Under the pieces are notes generated by a model. It had not been told where the DNA came from, did not search any database, and saw only the letters and a list, made by a program, of their open reading frames with translations. Positions 8,837 to 16,782 of a stretch of DNA of 64,000 nt are shown piece after piece. The DNA is from a bacterium (GTDB taxonomy: Bacteria; Cyanobacteriota; Vampirovibrionia; Obscuribacterales; Obscuribacteraceae). Positions within the stretch are counted from its first letter, which is position 1, and the number at the start of each line of letters is the position of its first letter. A program made the translations under genes and the position numbers. The stretch covers positions 108,748 to 172,747 of the forward strand of contig JAGOSY010000010.1 in NCBI GenBank assembly GCA_018062085.1. Reading direction: 5' to 3'.

Positions 8837-9190
8837 ATGCTGCTAAAAACAGGAAGAGCGGACCGCCCCGCCGTCAAATTTCAAACCTACAGACAAGGCG
8901 ATGTGCTTGTACAAAAAATCGACAAGCTGCCTGCCGAAGCCCGCGAAGTAGAGTGCGAAAAGCGAATAATTCTTCAATATGGCGAAGTCACAGGCCATGC
9001 TCACGCCATTAGCACAGATACAGCTTCGTTCTTCACCGCTAAAGGCGAGCGCTATGTCGTCACCAAGGCGGGCGGTTGCAACTTAGTGCACGAAGAGCAC
9101 GGAACCATCCAGCTGCCTGAAGGCGTCTACCGCGTCGTGCAGCAAAGAGAATATGTGCCGGAGGCTCCACCGCGAGATGTCATCGACTGA
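8837..9190 (+). CDS. Conserved hypothetical protein paired with a DUF6745-type gene
   Basis: A protein of 117 residues. I recognise the pattern Y-R-Q-G-D-V-L, G-E-V-T-G-H-A-H, then a closing H-E-E-H-G-T-I-x-L-P-E-G-x-Y-x-V-x-x-Q-R-E-Y. It reads like a small beta-rich domain with conserved histidines that could bind a metal, but no function is established to my knowledge. Its last 14 bases overlap the start of the next gene, so the two are translationally linked. Families like this are commonly found next to DUF6745 proteins, as here. No signal peptide. Confidence 0.75.
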   Translation: MLLKTGRADRPAVKFQTYRQGDVLVQKIDKLPAEAREVECEKRIILQYGEVTGHAHAISTDTASFFTAKGERYVVTKAGGCNLVHEEHGTIQLPEGVYRVVQQREYVPEAPPRDVID

Positions 9191-10502
9191 CAGCGCGCCC
9201 GATAACTCAAAGATACTGTGGCTGCCGCCTGCCGACCAGCATCTGCTCGAAGATACTCTCACTAAGTGGAAAGAATACGGCTTCTCCACCCAACCCACTG
9301 ACCGCGCCGAAGCTGAGGCTGCTGCCATTGAAGCCTATAAAGCAGCGGGCTTAGAGCCACCGCGTCTATTCATTTGGCTGCAATCGCCCTGGGCAGGCAA
9401 CACCGCCATGAAGCTCTTTTACAGCGATGTTGATTGGCCAGCCCAACTTAACACAGGCCAAGTTGATGTTTGGGACAAAGTCTGGCAACAAGGCTTGAAA
9501 GCTGTCGGCGAAATGGTTGGCAGCGACACGTGGAACGCCGTGCGACGCAATATTCGCCAGAATGCCACAAAAAAAATCATTGAAAAACACGGAATAGCTA
9601 TTGAGAAACAAGTCAAAGATTTGTTTGCTGAGAATCTCGGCATTTATGTTTGGAAATATCTGCGCAAGATGGCCGGAGGGGCTGTCTACAAGCAAATTCG
9701 TGCTACAGCTGAAGACAAAGTAAAAGCAGTTGTCGACAACAAACTGTCAGCAGAAGTCGCCGACCAGGTCTATCACGAATTAGTAAAGCCACTGCATCAA
9801 CAAGTATGGAGCTATGTGGCCGAGCCCCTGAGGCAGATGGTACCGTCGATGAGCGGCGTACTTGCCGGGCTGCAAAAGTGGGACGGCGGCTTTGGTCAAC
9901 ACGATAGTGGATGGCTGGCCTACTATGATTTTGTCAGTCAAATTGGAGTGGAGGGCACAGAGCCCCTCAATGGTCTGACCAAATTAGCCCGCACTAGCGG
10001 CTGGTGGTGGCCCTTTGAAAACATTTGCATACTGACTGATAGACCAGTTGAACTACACCGCGACAACCGCAGCCGACTGCACAATGAAACAGCAATGGCC
10101 ATGAAGTTTCGCGATGGCTGGGGCATTTACGCCTGGCACGGAGTATTAGTGCCAGCCTATGTTGTGCTCTTGCCCGAGCCCCTAACATTCGATCTAATTG
10201 AGTCTGAACCCAACGCTGAAGTGCGTCGTGTTTTAATTGAGCGTTACGGCTTGGATAATTATCTACGTGAAGGGCGGGTGATAAAAATCCACCAGGATCA
10301 CTGCGGCATTCTTTACCGCATGAACCTGGCTAGCGATGAGCCAATTCTCGTAGTGCGCGTGCAGAATTCCACCCCCGAACCTGACGGCACCATTAAAGAA
10401 TACTTTTTACGTGTGCCACCAAATATGATGCGAGCTCGCCAAGCCGTGGCCTGGACATTCGGACTCAGTGAAGAAGAGTATGCGCCCCTAGCGGAAACGT
10501 AA
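9177..10502 (+). CDS. DUF6745-type protein
   Basis: I use the ATG at 9177 (441 residues) because GGAGG lies 12 bases upstream; an ATG at 9153 in the same frame lacks this. The diagnostic C-terminal half has a GWWWPF motif, then C-I-L-T-D-R-P-x-E-L-H-R-D with R-L-H-N, and D-G-W-G-I-Y-A-W-H-G-V, which I associate with the DUF6745 family of unknown function. The middle (about residues 100-230) is helical and the N-terminus is Ala/Glu-rich. No signal peptide or membrane helix. It overlaps the preceding small gene by 14 bases, forming a two-gene unit. Confidence 0.8.
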   Translation: MSSTDSAPDNSKILWLPPADQHLLEDTLTKWKEYGFSTQPTDRAEAEAAAIEAYKAAGLEPPRLFIWLQSPWAGNTAMKLFYSDVDWPAQLNTGQVDVWDKVWQQGLKAVGEMVGSDTWNAVRRNIRQNATKKIIEKHGIAIEKQVKDLFAENLGIYVWKYLRKMAGGAVYKQIRATAEDKVKAVVDNKLSAEVADQVYHELVKPLHQQVWSYVAEPLRQMVPSMSGVLAGLQKWDGGFGQHDSGWLAYYDFVSQIGVEGTEPLNGLTKLARTSGWWWPFENICILTDRPVELHRDNRSRLHNETAMAMKFRDGWGIYAWHGVLVPAYVVLLPEPLTFDLIESEPNAEVRRVLIERYGLDNYLREGRVIKIHQDHCGILYRMNLASDEPILVVRVQNSTPEPDGTIKEYFLRVPPNMMRARQAVAWTFGLSEEEYAPLAET

Positions 10503-10557
10503 GAGCAAACAGTAAATGTGAGGTACAGGAGCTCTAGCCAAGACTTCGAAGCAATAG

Positions 10558-11442
10558 CTATTGCTTGATTCTGGCAATCGCGGCCTTGGCAAAATCTTGC
10601 GTTTCTCGGTCTTTGAGAGCTAACTTCAGTGCCGGCAGAGCTTGTTTTGCCTCAGCGCCGACACTCCCTAATGCCAAAGCAGCAGCGATTCTAACGTTGT
10701 AATTTTTATCAGAAAGCAGTTCTATCAACTTCGGCACAGCAGCGACTGCCTCAGAACCCGCACCAGCAATAGACCTAGCTGCGGCAATACGGGCAGAATC
10801 AATCTCATCGCCAAGAAGTACAGTGAGACCAGGCACATCTTTCGGCGCACAGGGAATATGCTCAAGGCCATCGGCTGCAGCTTCGCGCATACTCTTGTCG
10901 CCGCTCTTTATTGATTCAACTAAAGCTGGCACTGCCGCTTTCGCCTCAGCAGTGAAATCGCCAAGAGCACGAGCGGCAAGTTGCCGAACAACAGGCTCTG
11001 TATCATTTTGCACTGCTTCGATTAAAGCCGGCACGCATAGCTCAGGCTGCCTAGCGATGCCACCCAAGGCAGAAGCCGCATAGGTTCTCTCGTAACCCCC
11101 GTCAGCGCTGCGCAGAAAGGCAATCAAAGCAGGGATGGCAGGCGCAGCATCAGGACCGATATGTCCAAGGGCGTTGGAGGCTTCGCCTTTGGCACCAGCA
11201 AAACTATCGGTGAGCAAAATTTGAGTGAGGGCAGGCACGGCATCTTTAGCAATAGGCCCCATCTCACTTAAATGGAAACCAGCACTCTTGCGCTGCCACT
11301 GATCTTCACTAGAGAGTTCCTTGATAGCGGCTTGTACGTCCGCCTGACGATACTGTTCAGCATGGGCCGATGGACAGCTAAAGCCGCAACAGCTAAGTAG
11401 TAATAGAGAAAGAGCAAAATACGCTCCACGCTTACGATTCAT
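10558..11442 (-). CDS. Exported HEAT-repeat protein
   Basis: A protein of 294 residues from the ATG at 11442; a GTG immediately upstream is in frame and cannot be excluded. Residues 1-29 are a signal peptide with a cysteine-rich core (LLLLSCCGFSC, cleavage near AHA-EQ), possibly allowing lipoprotein processing. The rest is six or more HEAT or PBS-lyase-like repeats of 30-35 residues with the motif A-x-x-A-x-x-A-L-G-x-I/F and A-V-P-A-L. These make an alpha-solenoid for protein binding. It is convergent with the upstream DUF6745 gene. AGGAG precedes the ATG by about ten bases. Confidence 0.85.
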   Translation of the reverse strand: MNRKRGAYFALSLLLLSCCGFSCPSAHAEQYRQADVQAAIKELSSEDQWQRKSAGFHLSEMGPIAKDAVPALTQILLTDSFAGAKGEASNALGHIGPDAAPAIPALIAFLRSADGGYERTYAASALGGIARQPELCVPALIEAVQNDTEPVVRQLAARALGDFTAEAKAAVPALVESIKSGDKSMREAAADGLEHIPCAPKDVPGLTVLLGDEIDSARIAAARSIAGAGSEAVAAVPKLIELLSDKNYNVRIAAALALGSVGAEAKQALPALKLALKDRETQDFAKAAIARIKQ

Positions 11443-11679
11443 CACCTTTATGCTCCTAAAATCTCCGCGGCGCTAACGATTAACCGCTGGTCGTCCAAAA
11501 TTAGGAGCGAGTGCGCAGTAGCGGTAGCTCAGTTGCCAAGTCACTATGATTACTGAGACTGGAGAAGAGATAATCGGCTGCCGCAATCTAATCGTCGATA
11601 AATCAATGAGCTTGAGGCTGAGCCCTGCCGACAGCAAACATCGGTATTTGAAAGTCATCTCGATTGGTTTTGCAGAGCC

Positions 11680-11997
11680 TTAAGGCTTTACGTCGAAATA
11701 GGTGGACTCGGTCCGTACATTTGGATCTTTATAATGGAGAACCAGCTTGTACAGGATTGCTCCAGGCACCCATGTATCAAAAAAGCCAGTTGTAAACCGT
11801 TTAATATTCGGCAAATATAGTATTAATTCTAGGGTTTGATCAACGATATCGACCTTAACCTTCGCGATCTTTATTGGCTTGTCTTGCGTATGCAATTCCA
11901 TTGTTATTGCCGAGATTCTGTGAAGGAAGCGAAGCCTATCCTCAAACCCGAGCGGCTCAATGTATTCCTTGAGATAGGTTCCCTGTCCCTTGCCCAC
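11680..11997 (-). CDS. Hypothetical protein, possibly partial
   Basis: 105 residues from a GTG at 11997, with no good ribosome-binding site. The composition is protein-like (DRLRFLHRISAITMEL, VDIVDQTLELILYLPN), but I recognise no family. The weak start and position at the edge of a region with other gene fragments mean it may be the 3' remnant of a longer gene. No signal peptide or membrane helix. Confidence 0.4.
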   Translation of the reverse strand: MGKGQGTYLKEYIEPLGFEDRLRFLHRISAITMELHTQDKPIKIAKVKVDIVDQTLELILYLPNIKRFTTGFFDTWVPGAILYKLVLHYKDPNVRTESTYFDVKP

Positions 11998-12170
11998 AAG
12001 AATAGCAATACTAGTTCTGGTGCGAATTTAAATTGAGTGTATCATGCAGCTAGTTTTCTTGAGTTTGTTTTCTTTCAATTTATTTTACTGTTGAGATAGC
12101 AGCAGCGACTCACAAGAATAGTGCCAGTTATTACAGAACAGATCCGACTTACACGATAAATGCAGCAGCA

Positions 12171-12308
12171 ATGCGACCACCAGAAAACCAATATGGCAAA
12201 CCAGCTATCAAAGATGTTTGGGTCGTATCTCCAAATGGTATGTCCATAGATGATAAAAAGCAGTTGGAGCAGAAAAAGTGTGGAACTTGTTTAGAAAAAA
12301 AACATTGA
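12171..12308 (+). pseudogene. Possible 3' remnant of a lost gene, CxxC tail
   Basis: The frame is open from 12063 to a TGA at 12308 and reads like protein: DVWVVSPNGMSIDDKKQLEQ then KCGTCLEKKH, with a Cys-x-x-Cys pair. The first ATG is at 12171, giving 45 residues, but the protein-like stretch begins upstream of it without a usable start codon. It overlaps the next gene by 31 bases. I read it as the surviving end of a truncated gene; a very short real gene is possible. Confidence 0.3.
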
Positions 12309-13240
12309 CGTTGGAAGAGCGAACAAAGGCTTTTTGGCAATGGTTTGAAAAAAACGAAGAAACACTCTGCCTTTTTGCTAGTGAGCCACACAGAGTCTGC
12401 AAGCTTGTCTCCAAAGAGCTGGCTAAGGTCAAACCTCTAGCATTCGAATTCGGACCAGGGACGAATGGCAAATCAGATTTCATAATCAGCGCAGACGGCA
12501 TAAGAAAAGACTTTCCATCAGTTGCTGCCTTGTGCAAGGCGGCACCAGAACTACAAAAGTGGAACATTATTGCCTTTCGCCAACACCAACAAATCCAGGG
12601 CACAATCCTAACTCACGGTATCTCTGTCGACATAGACGATTGTGCGTTTGCTGCTGAAAAGACAGAAGAAGGCCTCATCGATCTAGTGCTATACATGAAA
12701 GGTCTTACACCACAGACTTTTGAAGCCTATGGAACCGCTGGATTTCTCCTACTAGACACCATGCTCGGTGAATTTGATGTTGCCACAAAACTTGGTGGCA
12801 TCGACTTTGAGCCGCTTAGTGATCTAACATTGCAAGAAAAACAACTAACACCGTTGACTCAGTTGAGCACAAGACTAGAAGAACTGCAGACACCCACCAG
12901 TAAATTTAGCATCGAAGGTGCGTGGCAAGGCAATTACAAATACGATCTGCCAGAAGGTCAAGCAGACTCAAACGAATTTCCTTTTAGAGCCCAGATCAAG
13001 ATCACCAATGACTACCTTGAAGGCACGATGGAAGACAATTCGAACCTTGGACAGGCTCGCCTCTTCGGACTCTGCAAAGACTCAATCGTAATTTTTGAAA
13101 AGACTTACGACACTACAAATAAAGATCCAGTCATCTACCAAGGAAGAATTGCGGCAGACGGCCAATCACTTAGCGGCAAGTGGGACCTAGAAAGTAAAGG
13201 AACCGCAACCCGAGGTCTGTGGTCAATGCAGCGCGAGTAA
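12278..13240 (+). CDS. Hypothetical protein, two-domain
   Basis: Starts at the GTG at 12278 with GGAG eight bases upstream; 320 residues. The N-terminal part (about 1-200) is acidic and mixed alpha/beta, beginning MWNLFRKKTLTLEERTKAFWQWFEKNE. Residues about 210-318 form a separate beta-rich segment (GAWQGNYKYDLPEG, IKITNDYLEGTMEDN, YQGRIAADGQSLSGKWDL) that resembles a small lipocalin-like barrel found in bacterial hypothetical proteins. No signal peptide. The 3' end abuts a transposase relic on the opposite strand. Function unknown. Confidence 0.7.
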   Translation: MWNLFRKKTLTLEERTKAFWQWFEKNEETLCLFASEPHRVCKLVSKELAKVKPLAFEFGPGTNGKSDFIISADGIRKDFPSVAALCKAAPELQKWNIIAFRQHQQIQGTILTHGISVDIDDCAFAAEKTEEGLIDLVLYMKGLTPQTFEAYGTAGFLLLDTMLGEFDVATKLGGIDFEPLSDLTLQEKQLTPLTQLSTRLEELQTPTSKFSIEGAWQGNYKYDLPEGQADSNEFPFRAQIKITNDYLEGTMEDNSNLGQARLFGLCKDSIVIFEKTYDTTNKDPVIYQGRIAADGQSLSGKWDLESKGTATRGLWSMQRE

Positions 13241-13248
13241 ATAGTATA

Positions 13249-13476
13249 GAGCTGCTCAAAATTATAGTCGGCTTGTTTCACGGCTTCGTCAACGTACTTG
13301 TCGCAAATAGCCTGAACACGACGAATAGTAATATTGAGCCGTTCTTCAACGGCAGAAAATGTCATCATCTTAGCAAGTACCAACACAAATGCCTCGAACA
13401 GCAGCGTGAATCCGTCGATCTTACAAAAAAAATTGTCTTTCCAGAAATGTCTTTCAGTGACGGAATAAATATCCAT
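13249..13476 (-). pseudogene. Relic of an ISL3-family transposase
   Basis: Translated on the minus strand from 13476, the frame shows the short pattern T-E-R-H-F-W-K followed by GFTLLFEAFVLVLAK and R-V-Q-A-I-C-D-K-Y-V-D-E-A. This matches the zinc-finger-to-helical-region transition of ISL3 transposases. About 30 residues expected between the Trp motif and the FTLLFEA block are missing, and the catalytic DDE region is absent, so only about 75 residues survive. No terminal inverted repeats are visible. It marks an old insertion next to the Phd/VapC pair. Confidence 0.5.
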
Positions 13477-13603
13477 TGTTAGGAGCGACCAAAAGCAGAA
13501 AATATCTGATGCCTGTTCCAACAAAGATTACGCTCACGCCAGTGCACTTGCCAACCGAACAGCAATTGTAGTAACATATCTACATCGAGCAGAGGATCGG
13601 CGG

Positions 13604-13861
13604 ATGAACATCACAACCCTGTCGAGTCGGGAATTCAACCAAGACTCAAGTAAAGCAAAAAAAGCTGCCAAGAAAGGCCCTGTGTTCATAACAGACAGGG
13701 GCAAACCAGCCCACGTGCTGCTAACTATTGAAGACTACAGAAAGTTGACTGGAAAGACATTCAACATCATAGACCTGCTGGCAATGCCCGGTATTGACAC
13801 TGTCGAGTTTGAGCCGCCGAAATTGGGAGACAATGTGTTTCAGCCAGCAGATTTATCCTAA
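13604..13861 (+). CDS. Phd/YefM-type antitoxin
   Basis: 85 residues, usual for the family. The N-terminal half has the Phd/YefM DNA-binding pattern (S-S-R-E-F-N-Q-D, A-K-K-A-A, G-P-V-F-I-T-D-R-G-K-P-A-H-V-L-L, E-D-Y-R-K-L). The C-terminal tail (F-E-P-P-K) would wrap around the toxin. The stop codon overlaps the toxin ATG by one base. GAGG lies about eight bases before the ATG. Antitoxins of this type normally repress their own promoter together with the toxin. Confidence 0.9.
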   Translation: MNITTLSSREFNQDSSKAKKAAKKGPVFITDRGKPAHVLLTIEDYRKLTGKTFNIIDLLAMPGIDTVEFEPPKLGDNVFQPADLS

Positions 13862-14277
13862 TGTACTTGCTAGACACAAATGTAGTTTCAGAGTTGCGCA
13901 AAGCCAAAAGCAGCAAAGCAAACAAACACGTCTTAAGTTGGGCGGCTGCCACTCCGCACTCGAATTTGTTTCTCTCAAGCATAACTGTACTCGAGCTTGA
14001 AATCGGTATTTTGCTAGTCGAGAGAAAAGATATAGCTCAAGGAAGACTTCTAAGAACCTGGTTTGAAGATCACGTTCTTCCAACGTTTGCCGACCGCATC
14101 CTATCGATAGATACAGTCATTGCGCGCAAGTGTGCCAGAATGAATGTACCCAACAAGCGATCGGACAGAGACTCACTAATTGCAGCTACAGCAATAGTTC
14201 ACGGCATGATCATCGTGACGCGCAACGTCAAAGATTTTGACTTCGACGAACTCAAAGTTATCAATCCATGGGATTAA
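13861..14277 (+). CDS. vapC: PIN-domain toxin, VapC type
   Basis: 138 residues. PIN-domain nuclease motifs are intact: M-Y-L-L-D-T-N at the N-terminus (D5), an acidic pair at E45/E47 in VLELEIG, D104 in SDRDSLIAA, and the TRNVKDF motif with D125. Together these acidic residues bind Mg for RNA cleavage. Translationally coupled to the antitoxin (one-base overlap). Its last bases overlap the convergent gene at 14274-14618. PIN toxins paired with Phd-type antitoxins are usually called VapC or FitB; the RNA target is unknown. Confidence 0.9.
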   Translation: MYLLDTNVVSELRKAKSSKANKHVLSWAAATPHSNLFLSSITVLELEIGILLVERKDIAQGRLLRTWFEDHVLPTFADRILSIDTVIARKCARMNVPNKRSDRDSLIAATAIVHGMIIVTRNVKDFDFDELKVINPWD

Positions 14278-14618
14278 GAGACTATGGTGGCATTTGGAAC
14301 TTTGCTCTGCAATATCGAGAAGAGTTGGCCTGTCCGGAAAAAATTTATCGTAGCAAACTGCCCGATCAGCGGCAGCCGGAACAGCTTGAACCTGATTACC
14401 GAAAGAAAGATTATCCCGTCTTCATGACGAATTCTGATCACGCGGCCAAGCCCGTGCAGCCTGACCAGATCAATTCCTATCAAATTGGCAAACTCAACGG
14501 AAATACTCTCATCGCCAACGATTTGTAGTTCTGTATCCGCAAGTATGCAAGAACCAGATTTCACTTCAGTGCTGGAATCAATACTGTCACCCTGATAGTA
14601 AATAATCTTGTAATTCAT
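14274..14618 (-). CDS. Conserved hypothetical protein, PH-like beta fold suspected
   Basis: 114 residues rich in alternating strands: S-G-S-C-I-L-A-D-T-E-L-Q-I, ISVEFANLIGIDLVRLHGLG, RVIRIRHEDGIIFLSVIRF, then a helix FRTGQLFSILQ. This order of seven or so strands followed by a helix is compatible with a PH-like domain, but that is a guess from pattern only. No signal peptide. Its 3' end overlaps the VapC stop by four bases in convergent orientation. Confidence 0.65.
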   Translation of the reverse strand: MNYKIIYYQGDSIDSSTEVKSGSCILADTELQIVGDESISVEFANLIGIDLVRLHGLGRVIRIRHEDGIIFLSVIRFKLFRLPLIGQFATINFFRTGQLFSILQSKVPNATIVS

Positions 14619-14691
14619 ATGTCTACTTGCGGACCTTTATCCTCTCAGAATCTCAAAGCCAAGATACTTCAGATTTGCCTTTAGCACCACA

Positions 14692-14775
14692 ATAACGCCT
14701 CTTATCTAACGCCAATCACCGTTATGATTTATCCCCAATTCTCGTGACCGCAAACGCGACACTGCTAGGGGTTTG
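14692..14775. repeat. Dispersed direct repeat, copy 1
   Basis: Shares ATAAYGCCTCTTA, GATTTATCCCCAATTCTCGT and CAAACRCGACACTGCTA with 16206-16265 in the same order and orientation. This copy has 21 extra bases after the first block. The two copies lie about 1.5 kb apart on either side of the HigBA locus and the gene at 15578-16117. Confidence 0.65.
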
Positions 14776-14795
14776 CATCAAGCCAAACGCAGGGA

Positions 14796-14824
14796 TTGGC
14801 AAGCTATATAAAATTTGATATAAT
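14796..14824 (+). promoter_or_regulatory. Near-consensus sigma-70 promoter of higBA
   Basis: TTGGCA (14796-14801), a 17-base spacer and a perfect TATAAT (14819-14824). The expected transcription start, six or seven bases downstream, falls at or next to the A of the toxin ATG at 14831, so the mRNA would be leaderless or nearly so. Confidence 0.7.
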
Positions 14825-14830
14825 GCCAAG

Positions 14831-15163
14831 ATGAAGCAATTACGCTGGATGGGCAGTAGCTATAAGCGCCTGCTGGAGTTTCCAAAAACTACAATCCGAC
14901 AAATCGGATACCAGCTAGGCAAAGTACAAAGAGGCGAAGAACCTGTCGACTGGAAACCAATGTCCTCAATAGGACCAGGCGCCGTGGAGATACGAATACA
15001 CGATCCACACGAGCACCGAGTAATTTATGTAGCAAAGTTTGATGACGCCGTGTATGTCTTGCACGCCTTTGAAAAGAAGACTCAGAAAACAGCCGAAAAA
15101 GACTTAAATATAGCAAGGACTGCATATGCCGAACTCAAAAAAAATGACACAAAAAACAGTTAA
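14831..15163 (+). CDS. higB: HigB/RelE-type toxin (phage Gp49-like)
   Basis: 110 residues of the Gp49-like/HigB ribosome-dependent mRNA interferase family. Family patterns: an N-terminal helix with R-Q-I-G-Y-Q-L-G-K-V-Q-R-G, then W-K-P-M-S-S-I-G-P-G-A-V-E-I-R, R-V-I-Y-V-A-K-F, V-Y-V-L-H-A-F-E-K-K-T-Q-K-T. Toxin-first gene order is typical of HigBA. No ribosome-binding site precedes the ATG, which sits at the predicted transcription start. The antitoxin frame begins 38 bases before the toxin stop. Confidence 0.88.
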   Translation: MKQLRWMGSSYKRLLEFPKTTIRQIGYQLGKVQRGEEPVDWKPMSSIGPGAVEIRIHDPHEHRVIYVAKFDDAVYVLHAFEKKTQKTAEKDLNIARTAYAELKKNDTKNS

Positions 15164-15458
15164 TGGAGTGACCTTCTTAGAAGGCACAGACAACATATAC
15201 AGAGATTTAGGCTTTCCAGAAGCCGAATCTGTGAATCTTTTGGCACGTGCAGAATTAATGATGACAATTGAAAAAACAGTCAAAGAGAGAGGATTAACTC
15301 AATCAGAAGCCGCTAAGCTCCTAGGTGTCTCACAACCAAGGCTGTCAGATTTGTACAAAGGTAAGCTAGAGAAGTTCACCATCGACATGCTAGTGAAGTG
15401 GCTATCCAAGCTAGGCAAGCAAGTAACTATTAGCGTTGCAGATCAAGACGTGGCATAA
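15126..15458 (+). CDS. higA: HigA-type HTH antitoxin
   Basis: 110 residues; an in-frame ATG at 15144 is an alternative start. Residues about 45-105 are an XRE-type helix-turn-helix (LTQSEAAKLLGVSQPRLSDL is the recognition unit), of the kind partnered with Gp49-like toxins. It would neutralise HigB and repress the promoter at 14796-14824. It overlaps the toxin gene by 38 bases, giving translational coupling. Confidence 0.88.
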   Translation: MPNSKKMTQKTVNGVTFLEGTDNIYRDLGFPEAESVNLLARAELMMTIEKTVKERGLTQSEAAKLLGVSQPRLSDLYKGKLEKFTIDMLVKWLSKLGKQVTISVADQDVA

Positions 15459-15577
15459 ACACCGTATATGACACCAAAATAACGACGCAGGGACAGCGTT
15501 TGTAGTTTGACCATGTTTTGTTGCAAACTGCAAGAGATAATGTGTCTAACCTTTCAGAAAGCAGAATGGCAGAGCAA

Positions 15578-16117
15578 TCAGTGAGGCGACCAATCTTCTG
15601 CAAGTTCAGATATTTGTTCGATTGCCTCTTTGGGCTTTAGGAATTCGCCGCTTTGAGCCTCACACACAATTCCATCAGTCAACTCGGCAATCACTGCAGC
15701 AAAGGCAAATGGCGTTAAGCAATCTTCGTGATAGTTTATCAACAACTCGTGGCGGCAGGGTTCGAGCAATTTATCAATCTCTCTATTCGCTATAAAATCT
15801 CGGGCAGGCTGCTGCTGATTACCAACGACTAGTTTATTGAGCCAACCTTGCTTTGGTGGGTGCTTTACTGTATGCAGTTCCTCTGCATAATTGAAGTCAG
15901 AAAGATTGATTTCGAAACCTGTTTCAAAACGCTGATCCCTGTACTCTTTTGGCCCTATAGCTAGAGTTAGCGTGATCGATACATTGCCAGTATCCCGAAA
16001 TGAAAAATCGCTCGGAAATTCGCAACGCAAGCCCAATTCTGCAAGCCTTCGAGTTATCGCTGGGAGATGATCGGGTGTGAGCATTGACGGCAGATAAACG
16101 TTGATATCCAGTGACAT
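15578..16117 (-). CDS. Hypothetical protein
   Basis: 179 residues from the ATG at 16117; a GTG at 16129 would add four residues but lacks a ribosome-binding site. Mixed alpha/beta composition (MSLDINVYLPS, PAITRRLAELGLRCEF, FETGFEINLSDF, FAAVIAELTDGIVCE). No family recognised, no signal peptide, no membrane helix. It lies between the two copies of the dispersed direct repeat, downstream of and convergent with HigBA, so it may be part of the same accessory patch. Confidence 0.65.
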   Translation of the reverse strand: MSLDINVYLPSMLTPDHLPAITRRLAELGLRCEFPSDFSFRDTGNVSITLTLAIGPKEYRDQRFETGFEINLSDFNYAEELHTVKHPPKQGWLNKLVVGNQQQPARDFIANREIDKLLEPCRHELLINYHEDCLTPFAFAAVIAELTDGIVCEAQSGEFLKPKEAIEQISELAEDWSPH

Positions 16118-16205
16118 AACTTCAAACACCTGCTAGTGGCATAATTCGAGCCCAATCGATAAGCACAAAATACAACTCCAGGATATTAGCATGTGAACCA
16201 CTCCG

Positions 16206-16265
16206 ATAATGCCTCTTAGATTTATCCCCAATTCTCGTAAGCAAACACGACACTGCTAACGGTTT
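16206..16265. repeat. Dispersed direct repeat, copy 2
   Basis: About 60 bases matching copy 1 (14692-14775) in three blocks, lacking the 21-base insert. Together the copies bracket HigBA and one hypothetical gene. The surrounding non-coding stretch 16118-16358 holds no other feature I can support. Confidence 0.65.
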
Positions 16266-16358
16266 ATGTTTCCCTTGGCTCGTGTTGTACGTATTGACTC
16301 ATCGTTGGCGTTGTACTTAGCCTGAATTTACTTCTAGTGCAACGAGCTACGGTGACCA

Positions 16359-16724
16359 ATGCTTCGCAATTTTCTAAAAATTATCTTGCTGGCTGAGTGC
16401 TTAGGCCTCATTCCCTTGGCTATATTGATGACTCGGCATGACCAGGCCTCATATAATCCAGAGATCGTTGATAAGACTTACCTTGCCGTGCGCGCTAAGC
16501 ACAACATCCCATATCAGACAGAAATCACAGCTAACGATGTTGAAGACTTTGAACTCAGTCACGAGACAAACGCTTTCTTGCTAAAAGACAATTTTCACTC
16601 CAGCCTTAGTGCCTGTTATAGAAATACCAAACGCCAGATCGAGAAAGGTGAGGTATTAAAATACAGTGATACTGGGTTTCGAACAGCACCCAAGTTTTAT
16701 CCAGATCCAGATCACGAAGTTTGA
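16359..16724 (+). CDS. Membrane-anchored protein with a SAF-like domain
   Basis: 121 residues. Residues 6-25 are a hydrophobic anchor (KIILLAECLGLIPLAILM). The remainder (about 38-108) follows the SAF-domain pattern of CpaB/FlgA-type proteins: Y-L-A-V-R-A-K-H-N-I-P-Y-Q-T-E-I-T-A-N-D-V, then R-Q-I-E-K-G-E-V-L-K-Y. Pilus proteins of the Tad type occur 20 kb away, but no link is shown. No good ribosome-binding site precedes the ATG. Confidence 0.6.
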   Translation: MLRNFLKIILLAECLGLIPLAILMTRHDQASYNPEIVDKTYLAVRAKHNIPYQTEITANDVEDFELSHETNAFLLKDNFHSSLSACYRNTKRQIEKGEVLKYSDTGFRTAPKFYPDPDHEV

Positions 16725-16733
16725 TAGTGTGTA

Positions 16734-16769
16734 AGTTTGGGGAGCAGATCAATGCAGCCGCCCCAAACT
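16734..16769. terminator. Bidirectional hairpin between convergent genes
   Basis: AGTTTGGGG (16734-16742) pairs perfectly with CCCCAAACT (16761-16769). It sits between the stop of the SAF-like gene and the stop of the aldo/keto reductase gene and could end both transcripts. Confidence 0.6.
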
Positions 16770-16782
16770 AAACTAGACTAAC

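Noticed and set aside
11473..11658. 61-residue minus-strand ORF between the HEAT gene and the hypothetical gene
   Set aside because: No ribosome-binding site, no protein-like pattern.
14268..14528. 86-residue plus-strand ORF after VapC
   Set aside because: Shadow of the minus-strand gene 14274-14618, which reads more like protein.
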